Assembly: GCA_040007095.1 (NCBI GenBank)
Contig: JBDTVS010000040.1
Coordinates: forward strand, 1-20,426
Length of the DNA: 20,426 nt
Direction: 5' to 3'
Source of the DNA: JBDTVS01 sp040007095
Lineage (GTDB): Bacteria; Acidobacteriota; Vicinamibacteria; Vicinamibacterales; CAVVIG01
In this document: one piece after another, positions 1 through 7,892 of the stretch
How positions within the stretch are numbered: position 1 is the stretch's first letter
Layout of the letters: every line of letters begins with the position of its first letter
The notes under the pieces: model-generated
The model's database searches: none
What the model was told of the DNA's origin: nothing
What the model saw: the letters and a program-made list of their open reading frames with translations, nothing else
Made by a program: the position numbers and the translations under genes

Positions 1-2184
1 ACGTGCCCGTGCAACGGCATCGCGCGAGCCGAGCCCGGCATCGACTTCATTCAGGAAGTTCAAGTGCAGTCCGTGGGGGCGTCCGCCGAGTACGGCAACG
101 TCCAGGGTGCCGTCATCAACGTCGTCACGAGACAGGGAAGCGACCGGTTTCTATACGACGCGTCGTACCTTGGGCAGACGGCCAGCCTGACCAGCCGGCC
201 GGTGCTGCTCACGTTGACTGCACCCGCGACAGGCCGGAGCGGGTATGAGCGGACCAGATACCGTGACTTCACGACGAATCTGGGCGGTCCCGCGATTCGT
301 GATCGGCTGTGGTTCTTCACGGGATACCAATACCTCCGCGACTACGACAGCCAGCCAGGCAGCGATCCACAATTCCCCCGGACCTACGAACAGGACAAGG
401 TCTTCGCGAAGCTCACATGGCAACTGGCTCGCGGCTGGCAATTGGTTCAGAGCGTGCACGACGAGTTCTGGGTCAACCCCGAACAACCGACGTTCGTGAA
501 GCCGTTCGAAGCCACGCTGCGTCTGCACGCGTCGGTGCCGGCTATCACCTTCGGACATCTGACGCACACCTCGTCCGCGAGGACTGTGTGGGACGTGCGG
601 GTCGGACGGTTCGTCTACGCCCGAGAGGACGACCCGAGCACAGGCAGTCGGACGACGCCGAGCCGCGTCGACCGCGCGACGAATGTCTTCAGTGGCGCTC
701 CGCAAACCTTCGGCGGGCTGACGCTGATTCGGACGACGGCGAAAGCGACCCTCAACCACTACCGTTCATCGCTCGTCGGCGCCGATCACCAGTGGAAAAT
801 CGGCGTGCAAGTGGAAAAGGGCGAGAGCTACGGGCCGAGCATCATTCCGACCGGTGTGAGGTTTGTCGACGACAACGGACGGCCGTTTCAGGCCGTCTCG
901 AGCGATCCCTCGCTGTCGGGCGGACTGTACATCACGCCCTCGGCGTTCGCGAGCGACGACATCACGGTGGGGGACCGGCTGACGATCAATGCCGGAGTGC
1001 GGTTCGACCACAGCCGCGCCATCAGTCAGGACCTGCGCGCCATTGATCCGGCCGGACAAGAAACCGATCGGATCATCGACGGTTTGGGGACGCTGTACAC
1101 CTGGAACCTGTGGTCGCCCCGCCTGGGTGCCACAATGAAGCTCACCGCGGACGGGCGAACGATATTGCGGGGGAGTTACGGGCGGTTCAGTCAGGGCGTG
1201 CTGACCGGAGAGTTCAGCGCGTTCCACCCGGGGGTCACACCAACCACGACCACGGCGTTCAATCCCGCGACCGGCGGCTACACGGGCACCGTCTCCGTCG
1301 TTGATTCCAAGAAGAACCTGCTGCTGGATCCAGGAATCCGCGCACCGCACACGGACGAATACTCCATTGGCGTGGATCGCGAGGTCGGTCGCCGGCTGGC
1401 GGTGGCGATCGCCTACATCCGGAAGGACGGCGCTGATTTCATCGGCTGGACCGACGTCGGCGGACAGTATCGAACAGGCACGCGGCCGTTGCCCGACGGC
1501 ACCACGATATCCGTGTTCGAGCTCGTCAACGGCACCGCCGCTCGACGGTTTCAGTTGACGAATCCCCAGGGATACTCCCTGACGTACAACGGCCTCGTGA
1601 TGGCCGTGGAAAAACGCCGCGCCAACGGGTGGCAGGCGTTTGGCTCGTATACGTTGTCGAGAGACGTTGGGCTGCAAGCGTCCAGCGGGACGACAGCAGC
1701 GGGCGCGCAGAGCAGTACCGTGGCGCTCCCGAACCTGCCGTTCGGGCGCGATCCCAACGACCTCACGAACGCGAGCGGCCGCCTGCCAAACGATCGACCG
1801 CACGCATTTCGCGCCATGGGCACGGTCGATGTGCCACGGACCGGTCTCGTGGTTGCGGCCAATCTGCAGGTTTTCAGCGGCAAGCCGTGGGCGGCCACCA
1901 CACAGGTCACGCTACCGCAGGGCGACACGCGGGTCCAGCTCGAGCCGCGCGGTACGCGCAGGCTGTCCTCGCAATCGCTGCTCGATGTGCGGGTGTCTCG
2001 GACGATCCAGTTTGGCGGCGCGCGAAGTATCGAGCTGTTCGTGGATGTGCTCAACGCGCTCAACGACACGGCGGAGGAGGGCCTGGCCTCGGAGAATTTG
2101 TTCAGCACGAACTTCGGTCAGCCGACGTCCTTTATGGACCCTCGTCGCGCGATGGTCAGCGTGAGGCTGAACCTGGGGCGGTAG
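1..2184 (+). CDS. TonB-dependent receptor, C-terminal part (5' end outside window)
   Basis: Outer-membrane receptor of the acidobacterial TonB-dependent/Oar-like type. The frame is open from base 1, so the gene starts before the window; 727 codons precede the TAG. The first residues (FIQEVQVQSVGASAEYGNVQ, then GAVINVVTRQGS) are the end of a plug domain. NLGGPAIRDRLWFFTGYQYL is the usual entry into the beta-barrel in this family. The rest is rich in alternating aromatic/polar strands and ends RAMVSVRLNLGR, close to a typical terminal barrel strand but without the usual final Phe. The N-terminal carboxypeptidase-like and early plug regions are missing only because of the window edge. It converges on the kinase gene with 5 bp between stop codons and no visible terminator. 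The ligand cannot be read from the sequence; related receptors take up large substrates such as oligosaccharides or siderophores. Confidence 0.9.
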   Translation, partial: TCPCNGIARAEPGIDFIQEVQVQSVGASAEYGNVQGAVINVVTRQGSDRFLYDASYLGQTASLTSRPVLLTLTAPATGRSGYERTRYRDFTTNLGGPAIRDRLWFFTGYQYLRDYDSQPGSDPQFPRTYEQDKVFAKLTWQLARGWQLVQSVHDEFWVNPEQPTFVKPFEATLRLHASVPAITFGHLTHTSSARTVWDVRVGRFVYAREDDPSTGSRTTPSRVDRATNVFSGAPQTFGGLTLIRTTAKATLNHYRSSLVGADHQWKIGVQVEKGESYGPSIIPTGVRFVDDNGRPFQAVSSDPSLSGGLYITPSAFASDDITVGDRLTINAGVRFDHSRAISQDLRAIDPAGQETDRIIDGLGTLYTWNLWSPRLGATMKLTADGRTILRGSYGRFSQGVLTGEFSAFHPGVTPTTTTAFNPATGGYTGTVSVVDSKKNLLLDPGIRAPHTDEYSIGVDREVGRRLAVAIAYIRKDGADFIGWTDVGGQYRTGTRPLPDGTTISVFELVNGTAARRFQLTNPQGYSLTYNGLVMAVEKRRANGWQAFGSYTLSRDVGLQASSGTTAAGAQSSTVALPNLPFGRDPNDLTNASGRLPNDRPHAFRAMGTVDVPRTGLVVAANLQVFSGKPWAATTQVTLPQGDTRVQLEPRGTRRLSSQSLLDVRVSRTIQFGGARSIELFVDVLNALNDTAEEGLASENLFSTNFGQPTSFMDPRRAMVSVRLNLGR

Positions 2185-2189
2185 TTCTA

Positions 2190-5066
2190 CTATTTCGGCA
2201 GATCGATCAGGACGATATCTGAGTTTTCCCGCGAGCGGTCGAACACGATATGTTTCCCGTCAGGAGTGACATCGAAGGTTGCCAAAAGCCCCCGATCGCT
2301 GAGGCGTGTGAGCTGGCGAGTCTTCTTCGTGGCGAGATCGAGCAGCCAGAAATCCAGGGACCGACGCAGCGGCAAGTACACCAGGCCGGTTCCGTCGGGC
2401 AAGAAGCGATAGCCGCCCTGGCGGAGGCGCAAGGGTGGCAGCTCGACAGAGGCGCCATCCGGCCGCACTCCAAGAAGCGTGACTTGGCCGGTCATGAAAC
2501 CGCCGGAATACACAATGAGGTTGCCGTCCGGCGACCAGACCGGATTGACAGCCTGGCCGGCGACGAGGCGAATGGGCGCACCGCCGTCAACGGGGATCTT
2601 GAACAACGCCGGACCTTGCGCGTCCCTGCCGCCGCTCACGATCCACGCGCCGTCCGGTGACCAGTCCGCCGTGGCTTGGCCGGCCTCCCCTTGCATCTCG
2701 ATGGCTGCGGCCAACGTTCGTACATTCGTGCCGTCCGCTGACATGATCGCCAGGCGCCGTTTCCGGTCCTGTCTGGCGACGACGGCCACGCGGAGTCTGT
2801 CCGGTGACACCGCAGGTGGTTCGGACAACGCCCGGTTCGCGCCCTTCCAGAGTTCGGACGCCTCTCCGTCGTGGAACCGCCACAGCCCGTCGCCCGTCCC
2901 GCGGGCGGACAGATAAAACAACGACGTTCCGCTGAAGCGCGGCGCCAACGCCCGGACCGTGGGCACCGGGTACGGCTGGGCGTCGCGATCCTCGGCCAGC
3001 CGATTGAGAATCGGCACGGTCCAGAGGCTGGCCGTAGGATTGGTGACGGTGGCGACGACACGCCGGCCGTCGCGACTCGCCGCCACCGATGTGTAGTGGT
3101 CGAGGCCCGAGTTCACCCGGCGTGTGACCCTGCTCGCCACGTCAAGGGCCCACAGCCACGGCCCTGACCAGTCCTCCGCGCGCGCCACGTAGAGCAGGGT
3201 GCGCGGGTCGATCGGCGCCAGGTAATTCACGGCGGCGTGCTGTTCGGTCAGTCGTTCCACCGGTCCGCCCGAGGGTCGCACGCGCCACACGTCCATCTCG
3301 TCGGTCGGCTCCACTCCGCGAACGAAGTAGATCCACTGGCCATCTGGTGACCAGACCGGATTATGGTTGTGCAGCACCCTCTTTTCATCATGTGCGAGGA
3401 TCTGGCGAGCGTCTGCGCCGGTGCGATCTGCGACAAACAGCGCATCGCTGTCGGTGTTGTTTAGATAGACGAGGCGAGTGCCATCCGGAGACCACGAGGG
3501 AGCGTTGTTGCCCTCGCCCAGGAACGCCCGTGACGCGCCGCCCATCAGGGGCATGAGCATCTTTTTCAACCCGGCGTCGCCCGAATCGCTGAACCAGATC
3601 TCCGCCCCGTCGCCCGAAAAACCGAAGCTCCGGAGGATCGGCCCGAGTGGCCTCAGCGGTGGGACGTTCAACGTGAGGTTTCTGAAGTCCCCGGTGTCGA
3701 CCTGCTTCAGCCAGATGTCGAACTGGCCAGCCTTGTCGGCGAGATAGGCCACGAACCTCCCGTCTGGCGAGATTTCCGCGCCCGCTTCGTCGCCCTCCCA
3801 ATCCGTGAAGCGCGTGAACTGAGCGGTGGCCAGCGGGTTCTCCTGCGTGGTCACCGGGCGTCGAGCCTCCCACAGGCCGACACCCGCGGCGAGCGCGGCG
3901 AGCGCGACCCACGGACGCCACGTCGTGCGAGCCTTCGCGGGAGCGGGAGGCGCCACCGTCGCGTCGGCAGGCCCCGGCAGCACCTCGTCGATCGCGTCGA
4001 TCTCGATCCTGACATCACCGATATCTCTCAGGCGATGCCTGGGATCCTTTGCGAGGCAGCGGAGCACGAGCCGTCGAATCGGCGTCGGCGTCGCGGCCGG
4101 CAGGGCCGACCAGTCCGGCTCGCGCTCGAGAATCTTCGCGATTGTGTCCGAGACCGTGTCTCCAGGAAACGCGACGCGGCCGGTCAACATCTCGTAGAGC
4201 ACGCACCCGAAGGCCCAGATGTCGCCCCGTTTGTCGACCCGGTGACCACGCGCCTGCTCGGGGCTCATGTAGGCGGCCGTGCCGACGATCGCACCAGCGC
4301 GCGACTCACTCAGATCGAGGCGCGATCCGTCCGGGCTGGCCGCCTTCGCCAGGCCGAAATCGAGCACCTTCACCACGCCGTCCGCTGTGATCTTGATGTT
4401 CGCCGGCTTGAGGTCGCGGTGAACGATGCCCTTCTCGTGAGCGGCGTCGAGCGCGTCCGCGATCTGCCGCGCGAGAGCGAGCGCAGCGGTGACCGGCAGG
4501 CCATGTAAATCTGACCCGGGGGCTAGGCCATGGGCCAGGCCTGCCATCGCGATTCGCTCCGCGAGCGTCTCCCCCTCGACCAGTTCCAAGACCAGACCGC
4601 GCACGCCGTCCGCCTCCTCGATGCCGTAAATCGCACCGATGTGCGGGTGATTCAGGGTTGCGAGTATCCGTGCCTCGCGCTCGAGGCGTGCGCGCCGCTC
4701 CGGGTCGGCCGTGAACTCAGCCGGCAGGACTTTGATCGCGACCTCGCGCCCGAGCATGTTGTCGTGCGCGCGGTACACCTCACCCATGCCGCCCGCGCCG
4801 AGCAGCGTCTCCAGATGATACGGACCCAGGGTGCGACCGCTCATGGCCGCAGGTGCAATCTCGGACGCGCCATGCGCCGCCGCACGCGCGGGCGGGACGA
4901 GGAACCCGTCGTCGGACACTGGTTCGTTCAGGAGGGATTCGACGTCGCTCCGCAGCGACTCGTCATCACCGCAGTTGTCGGTCAGAAAGGCCGCGCGTTC
5001 GCCCGATGGCCGGGTCCGCGCCGCGTGATACAGCGCCTCGACCTGCTGCCAGCGCTCAGGTGTCAT
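2190..5066 (-). CDS. Ser/Thr protein kinase with C-terminal PD40/TolB-like beta-propeller
   Basis: A 958-residue membrane-anchored Hanks-type kinase. Residues 1-50 (MTPERWQQVEALYHAA...) are the helical N-terminal region usual in kinases paired with sigma factors. The kinase domain spans about 82-345: Gly loop GAGGMGEVY at 90-98, K112, HRDLKPAN at 216-223 with catalytic D218, DFG at 236-238, and SPE in place of APE at 268-270. One membrane segment lies at about 384-399. After it come at least six WSPDG/SPDG propeller repeats to the C-terminus, expected on the outer side of the membrane. The start ATG overlaps the stop of the upstream sigma factor gene (ATGA), so the two are translationally coupled and probably regulate one another. 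Odd: about 15 extra residues (MAGLAHGLAPGSDLH, from about 174) sit between the hinge region and the helix before HRDLK, encoded by a small inverted-repeat segment. Family call is firm; phosphorylation targets are not visible. Confidence 0.95.
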   Translation of the reverse strand: MTPERWQQVEALYHAARTRPSGERAAFLTDNCGDDESLRSDVESLLNEPVSDDGFLVPPARAAAHGASEIAPAAMSGRTLGPYHLETLLGAGGMGEVYRAHDNMLGREVAIKVLPAEFTADPERRARLEREARILATLNHPHIGAIYGIEEADGVRGLVLELVEGETLAERIAMAGLAHGLAPGSDLHGLPVTAALALARQIADALDAAHEKGIVHRDLKPANIKITADGVVKVLDFGLAKAASPDGSRLDLSESRAGAIVGTAAYMSPEQARGHRVDKRGDIWAFGCVLYEMLTGRVAFPGDTVSDTIAKILEREPDWSALPAATPTPIRRLVLRCLAKDPRHRLRDIGDVRIEIDAIDEVLPGPADATVAPPAPAKARTTWRPWVALAALAAGVGLWEARRPVTTQENPLATAQFTRFTDWEGDEAGAEISPDGRFVAYLADKAGQFDIWLKQVDTGDFRNLTLNVPPLRPLGPILRSFGFSGDGAEIWFSDSGDAGLKKMLMPLMGGASRAFLGEGNNAPSWSPDGTRLVYLNNTDSDALFVADRTGADARQILAHDEKRVLHNHNPVWSPDGQWIYFVRGVEPTDEMDVWRVRPSGGPVERLTEQHAAVNYLAPIDPRTLLYVARAEDWSGPWLWALDVASRVTRRVNSGLDHYTSVAASRDGRRVVATVTNPTASLWTVPILNRLAEDRDAQPYPVPTVRALAPRFSGTSLFYLSARGTGDGLWRFHDGEASELWKGANRALSEPPAVSPDRLRVAVVARQDRKRRLAIMSADGTNVRTLAAAIEMQGEAGQATADWSPDGAWIVSGGRDAQGPALFKIPVDGGAPIRLVAGQAVNPVWSPDGNLIVYSGGFMTGQVTLLGVRPDGASVELPPLRLRQGGYRFLPDGTGLVYLPLRRSLDFWLLDLATKKTRQLTRLSDRGLLATFDVTPDGKHIVFDRSRENSDIVLIDLPK
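4495..4545. repeat. Small in-frame inverted-repeat insertion inside the kinase gene
   Basis: GGCAGGCC at 4495-4502 and GGCCTGCC at 4538-4545 are perfect inverted arms. Between them lie a second palindromic element (CCATGGGCC-like) and AAATCTGACCCGGGGG. The 51 bp corresponds to the kinase residues that appear extra relative to the usual spacing between the hinge and the HRDLK helix, and its length keeps the frame. It resembles a short mobile or REP-like insertion tolerated in a loop. The comparison to family spacing is from memory, so the identification as an insertion is tentative. Confidence 0.35.
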
Positions 5067-5716
5067 GTGAGCGAACGGCCGCGCATCTCGCGCTGCAGCC
5101 AGGCCTTTGCGAGTCGCCAGTCGCCCATCACGGTTTCAGGCGACACCTTCAACACCACCGCCGTCTCCTCCACGCTCAACCCGCCGAAGAACCGCAGTTC
5201 GATGACCCGGCTCTTTCTCTCGTCGAAGGTCGCCAGCGCCTTCAGCGCGTCGTCGAGCGCCACGAAGTCCTCACGTGGTTCGTTGGTGACGACGAGCGCC
5301 TCGTCGAACGTCACCCTCGCCGCCAGGCCGCCGCGCTTCTCAGCTCGACGCGCGAGCCCGTGATCCACGAGGATGCGGCGCATGACGCGAGCCGCGACTG
5401 CCAGGAAATGTACCCGATCCTGCCATTGGACGCTTTTCCCGTCGACCAGCCGGAGATACGCCTCGTTGACGAGTACCGTTGCCTGGAGGCTGTGGCCGGC
5501 GCGCTCGCCCGCCATGCAGCGCCGCGCGATCGCGTGCAGTTCCCGGTGGACGAGCGGCATCAATCGCTCGAGGGCACCCTCGTCGCCCCGCCCCCATTTA
5601 AGCAGGAGCCCGGTGACTCTCGTGGGGTTGGTAGGAATTCGCAATTCTAGCCCGTTTTTCGCCCTCTTGACGTTTTCGCAATTGGTTTTCGCTTCTACAG
5701 AGAGAGGGAATATCAA
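5063..5716 (-). CDS. ECF-family RNA polymerase sigma factor (kinase-paired type)
   Basis: Up to 217 residues. Region 2 lies at about 46-120 (LKWGRGDEGALERLMPLVHR, NEAYLRL, ARVMRRILVDHGLARR). Region 4 lies at about 155-212 (RVIELRFFGGLSVEETAVVL with the following helix-turn-helix). This pattern matches the ECF sigma factors of Acidobacteriota and Planctomycetota found beside Ser/Thr kinases. No anti-sigma gene is adjacent; the kinase starts in the stop codon, which fits phosphorylation-controlled ECF factors such as the EcfP-PknT pair of Vibrio. The start is uncertain: no ATG exists in the proximal frame, 5716 is a TTG without a clear ribosome site, and another TTG lies at 5644; homology begins near VTGLLLKWG. 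The second copy of this gene (6634-7035) is broken. Confidence 0.9.
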   Translation of the reverse strand: MIFPLSVEAKTNCENVKRAKNGLELRIPTNPTRVTGLLLKWGRGDEGALERLMPLVHRELHAIARRCMAGERAGHSLQATVLVNEAYLRLVDGKSVQWQDRVHFLAVAARVMRRILVDHGLARRAEKRGGLAARVTFDEALVVTNEPREDFVALDDALKALATFDERKSRVIELRFFGGLSVEETAVVLKVSPETVMGDWRLAKAWLQREMRGRSLT

Positions 5717-5854
5717 TGACGAAGGGCCTTGTAATGTCTGACGGCTCTACCACCGGTCGGATTGCTCCTCGTGATTGGATGCGGTACGAAGCAGCTTGAC
5801 GGTCGCTTCAGGTCCCGCGCCGCTGCCAACTTCATTCAAACGAGGAGCAAGCAC
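5640..5854. promoter_or_regulatory. Divergent upstream region shared by the sigma factor and TIG lipoprotein genes
   Basis: TTGACG at 5667-5672 lies 49 bp before ATGACGAAG on the plus strand. The same block (TTGACG at 6986-6991) lies 49 bp before the same ATG in the second copy, so spacing is conserved. A TTCTA(C/G) block follows about 20 bp downstream, too far for an ideal sigma-70 promoter. In copy A the leader from 5718 to 5854 carries no good gene. A GAGGAG ribosome site at 5842-5847 serves the lipoprotein start. The region overlaps the 5' part of the sigma gene, which suggests self-regulation, but no operator is proven. Confidence 0.35.
5716..5799 (+). CDS. Possible 27-codon leader ORF before the TIG lipoprotein
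   Basis: ATG at 5716 follows GAGGG with a usable spacing and gives a 27-residue peptide (MTKGLVMSDGSTTGR...) ending at TGA 5797-5799. In the second copy the matching ATG (7035) has one base fewer just downstream, and its frame runs straight into the TIG lipoprotein. The conserved ribosome site and ATG argue for real initiation; the unlike peptide sequences argue against a selected product. It may be a decayed remnant of a longer first signal peptide. Confidence 0.2.
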   Translation: MTKGLVMSDGSTTGRIAPRDWMRYEAA

Positions 5855-6532
5855 ATGTCCCATGGCTTTTTCCCCCGAGCTCTCGTCGCCGTTCTTCCGG
5901 CCCTTGTGGCAGTGAGCCTTGCGTGTGACAAGTCGCTCTCCGGACCGACCCCTCCCACCGCTCCCACGTCGCCGGCTCCCGGTGCGCTCACGGTGACCGC
6001 TGTGTCCCCGACCACTGGGGCCGCCAACTTTGCCGCCCAAATTAACGTCGTCGGCACTGGATTCCTGTCTGGCGCGACCCTGACGCTGGATGGCCGTGCG
6101 GCCACGGTCACCAGCGTCACCAGCGCGCGCATCCTTGGCAAAACCCCGGTCCATCCGGCCGGGACGGTGGACGTAGTCGTGACCAACCCGGGCGGACAGC
6201 GCGCTGCGCTGACGGGCGGCTACACCTTTGAGATTCTTTCCATTTCACTTACTGCCCGTCCGAGTCTTGTCACGTCCGGAGACCAATTGACTGTGAGCTG
6301 GTCGGCGCCGAGTGGGTGGTCAGTCGCGGACTGGATCGGGCTCTTCAAAGTAGGGGTCCCGAGCACGAGCTACCAGAACGGTTGGTGGGATTACGCGGGC
6401 GGCGCCTCCGGTGCACTGACGCTCAGCGCGCCGGCTCAGCCGGGCGAGTACGAGTTCCGATACCTGCTGGATGACGGCTTCATCGATGTGGCGCGAAGTC
6501 CGATAGTCGTCACTGCCTCTCCGTCTCAGTAG
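5855..6532 (+). CDS. Secreted IPT/TIG-domain lipoprotein, copy A
   Basis: A 225-residue exported protein. MSHGFFPRALVAVLPALVA is a signal sequence ending in SLAC; Cys24 is the likely lipidated residue, although the -3 position is Ser. A proline-rich linker (about 28-45) leads to an IPT/TIG immunoglobulin-like domain at about 45-127 (VSPTTGAANFAAQINVVGTG, VVVTNPGGQRAALTGGYTF). A second beta-sandwich follows at about 130-222 (LTVSWSAPSG, DWIGLFKVG, GEYEFRYLLDDGF). I chose ATG 5855 because GAGGAG lies 7 bases upstream; the frame is open further upstream from 5762. It is transcribed divergently from the sigma/kinase pair. The role is unknown: TIG domains act in adhesion or carbohydrate binding, and no enzyme motif is seen. 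The second copy is at 7173-7892. Confidence 0.8.
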   Translation: MSHGFFPRALVAVLPALVAVSLACDKSLSGPTPPTAPTSPAPGALTVTAVSPTTGAANFAAQINVVGTGFLSGATLTLDGRAATVTSVTSARILGKTPVHPAGTVDVVVTNPGGQRAALTGGYTFEILSISLTARPSLVTSGDQLTVSWSAPSGWSVADWIGLFKVGVPSTSYQNGWWDYAGGASGALTLSAPAQPGEYEFRYLLDDGFIDVARSPIVVTASPSQ

Positions 6533-6543
6533 ATCCCGGGTCA

Positions 6544-6637
6544 ACGGTTATCGGTGAGAAACGCGACGCGTTCATCCGACGGCCGGGAACGCCGCGTAAT
6601 ACAACGACTCGACCTGTTTCCAGCGCTCGGGCGTCAG
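6544..6637 (-). pseudogene. Kinase 5'-end remnant from the duplication
   Basis: The minus strand reads LTPERWKQVESLYYAAF, matching MTPERWQQVEALYHAAR of the intact kinase. The start codon has become CTG, a frameshift follows, and the second frame continues RPSDERVAFLTDN, matching RPSGERAAFLTDN. Similarity stops there, so only about 31 codons were ever duplicated and this was never a working kinase gene. It marks one breakpoint of the duplication. Confidence 0.8.
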
Positions 6638-7035
6638 GTGAGGTCGCTGCGCATTCCGTGCTGCAGCCGGCCTTTGCGTGCGCGCGTGATCCACGAGGAT
6701 GCGGCGCACGACGCGAGCCGCGATGCGAGGAACGTACCGGATCCTGCCGTTGATTGCCTTTCCCATCGATCGCCGGAGATACCCGCCTCCTTGACGAGTA
6801 CCGTTGCCTGGAGGCCATGACCGGCGCGCTCTCCCGCCAAGCAGCGCCGTGCGATACCGTGCAGTTCCCGGTAGACAAGCGGAATCAATCGCTTGAGGAC
6901 ACCCTCGTCGCCCCACTTAAGAAGGAGCCCGGTGACTCTCGTGAGAGTTCGCAAAAATGCCACTTCTAGGCCTTTTTTGCCCCTTTTGACGTTTTCGCGA
7001 TTGCTTTCCGCTTCTAGAGACAGAGGGAATATCAA
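6634..7035 (-). pseudogene. ECF sigma factor pseudogene, copy B
   Basis: Matches the intact sigma factor from LIFPLSLEAESNRENVKRG through VTGLLLKWG, RLIPLVYRELHGIARRCLAG and GLQATVLVKEA. A 2-base insertion near 6783 then shifts the frame; the other frame resumes with RRSMGKAINGRIRYVPRIAA and RVVRRILVDHA. Immediately afterwards about 240 bp is deleted, removing region 4, and the sequence joins the region around the old stop and kinase start. Loss of the -35-binding domain and the frameshift make a functional product very unlikely. A 139-residue ORF (6634-7053) spans it but changes frame relative to the family halfway. Confidence 0.85.
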
Positions 7036-7172
7036 TGACGAAGAGACTTGCATGTTTGACGGCTGTACCCCCGGTCGGATCGCTCCTCTTGATTGGATGC
7101 GTCACGAAGCAGCTTGTCGGTCGCTTCAGGTCCGGCGCCGCTTCGAACTTTATCCAAGCGAGGAGCAAGGCA

Positions 7173-7892
7173 ATGTCCCACGGTTCTTTCGCCCGTGCTC
7201 TCGTCGCCGTTCTCCCGGCCCTTGTGGCACTGAGCCTTGCCTGCGACAAGTCGCCTGCGGGACCCACTCCTTCCGCTGGTCCCACTGTGGTCGCTACGTC
7301 CCCGAATACCGGATTCATGGCTGCGAGCATCTCTCCCACAGTAGGGGTGATCGGGGAGCAGGCGAGCGTCGCGGGAACTGGATTCCTGTCTGGCGCGACC
7401 GTGACGCTGGATGGCGTGGAGGCGAGAGTCATCCGCCTCACAAGCACGTCCATCATTGCCATAACCCCCGTCCATGTGGCCGGAACGGTCGACGTAGTCG
7501 TGACCAACCCGGGGGGCCAGCGCGCGACGCTGACCGGAGGCTATACCTTTGTACCCTTTGGAGCCTTTTCCGTCGCGGCTAGTCCGAACGTTGTCACGTC
7601 TGGAGGCCAATTGACAATGAGCTGGGTGGCGCCAAGCGGGCGAGGCTGCCTGGGGGGCGGCGACTATGTCACGCTCGCCCATGTAGGGGATCCAGACATC
7701 ACGGAAGCGGCGAACGGGCATTCCGACCTCTGGTATGAGCACTTGTGCGCCGCCGCCTCGGGCACCTTGAGGCTCCCCGCGCCCCCGGAGCCGGGCCAGT
7801 ACGAATTCCGATACATGGTGGGAGACGCCGGAGTGGTCGCACGAAGCAGCCCGGTGACGGTCAACGCCGCCTCAGCGTCTCTATCTCCGTAA
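7173..7892 (+). CDS. Secreted IPT/TIG-domain lipoprotein, copy B
   Basis: A 239-residue paralogue of the lipoprotein at 5855-6532. Signal MSHGSFARALVAVLPALVAL ends in SLAC with Cys24. The TIG domain is at about 45-135 (ISPTVGVIGEQASVAGTGFL, VVVTNPGGQRATLTGGYTF) and the second beta-sandwich at about 140-235 (LTMSWVAPSGRGC, GQYEFRYMVGDAG). The start is ATG 7173, with GAGGAG 7 bases before it as in copy A. The frame is also open from ATG 7035 with its own weak ribosome site, giving a 285-residue form whose first residues (MTKRLACLTAVPPVGSLLLI, then GC) themselves look like a lipoprotein signal with lipobox LIGC. It has extra Cys residues in the second domain that copy A lacks (RGCLGGG, HLCAA), possibly a disulfide. 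The haloperoxidase-like gene follows 109 bp downstream on the same strand and may be cotranscribed. Confidence 0.8.
   Translation: MSHGSFARALVAVLPALVALSLACDKSPAGPTPSAGPTVVATSPNTGFMAASISPTVGVIGEQASVAGTGFLSGATVTLDGVEARVIRLTSTSIIAITPVHVAGTVDVVVTNPGGQRATLTGGYTFVPFGAFSVAASPNVVTSGGQLTMSWVAPSGRGCLGGGDYVTLAHVGDPDITEAANGHSDLWYEHLCAAASGTLRLPAPPEPGQYEFRYMVGDAGVVARSSPVTVNAASASLSP

Larger units (their letters stand above)
4974..6540. repeat. Tandem duplication, copy A (functional copy)
   Basis: Copy A runs from kinase codon 31 (on the minus strand) through the sigma factor gene and the divergent leader to just past the TIG lipoprotein stop. It aligns collinearly with 6544-7892. Clear anchors are TGATCCACGAGGATGCGGCG (5361 / 6687), GACGAGTACCGTTGCCTGGA (5468 / 6793), GAGCCCGGTGACTCTCGTG (5605 / 6925) and GAGGGAATATCAATGACGAAG (5704 / 7023). 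Identity is highest around the divergent promoter region and the lipoprotein signal peptide, and lower in the secreted domains. Confidence 0.85.
6544..7892. repeat. Tandem duplication, copy B (decayed regulatory half)
   Basis: Second copy of 4974-6540, beginning about 10 bp after the copy A lipoprotein stop. The kinase part ends after codons for about residues 1-31. Relative to copy A, about 240 bp is missing (5111-5352 in copy A coordinates, nearly all of sigma region 4). A 2-bp insertion near 6783 and a 1-bp loss in the kinase stub add frameshifts. The lipoprotein half stays open and is slightly longer. Confidence 0.85.

Noticed and set aside
64..2184. GTG at 64 as the true start of the first TonB receptor.
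   Set aside because: The frame is open back to base 1 and the preceding residues (PGIDFIQEVQ) are also plug-like, so the gene simply begins outside the window.
6510..6916. Minus-strand frames of 114-139 residues in the second copy as small new genes.
   Set aside because: They are frame-shifted pieces of the sigma factor and kinase start from the duplication.
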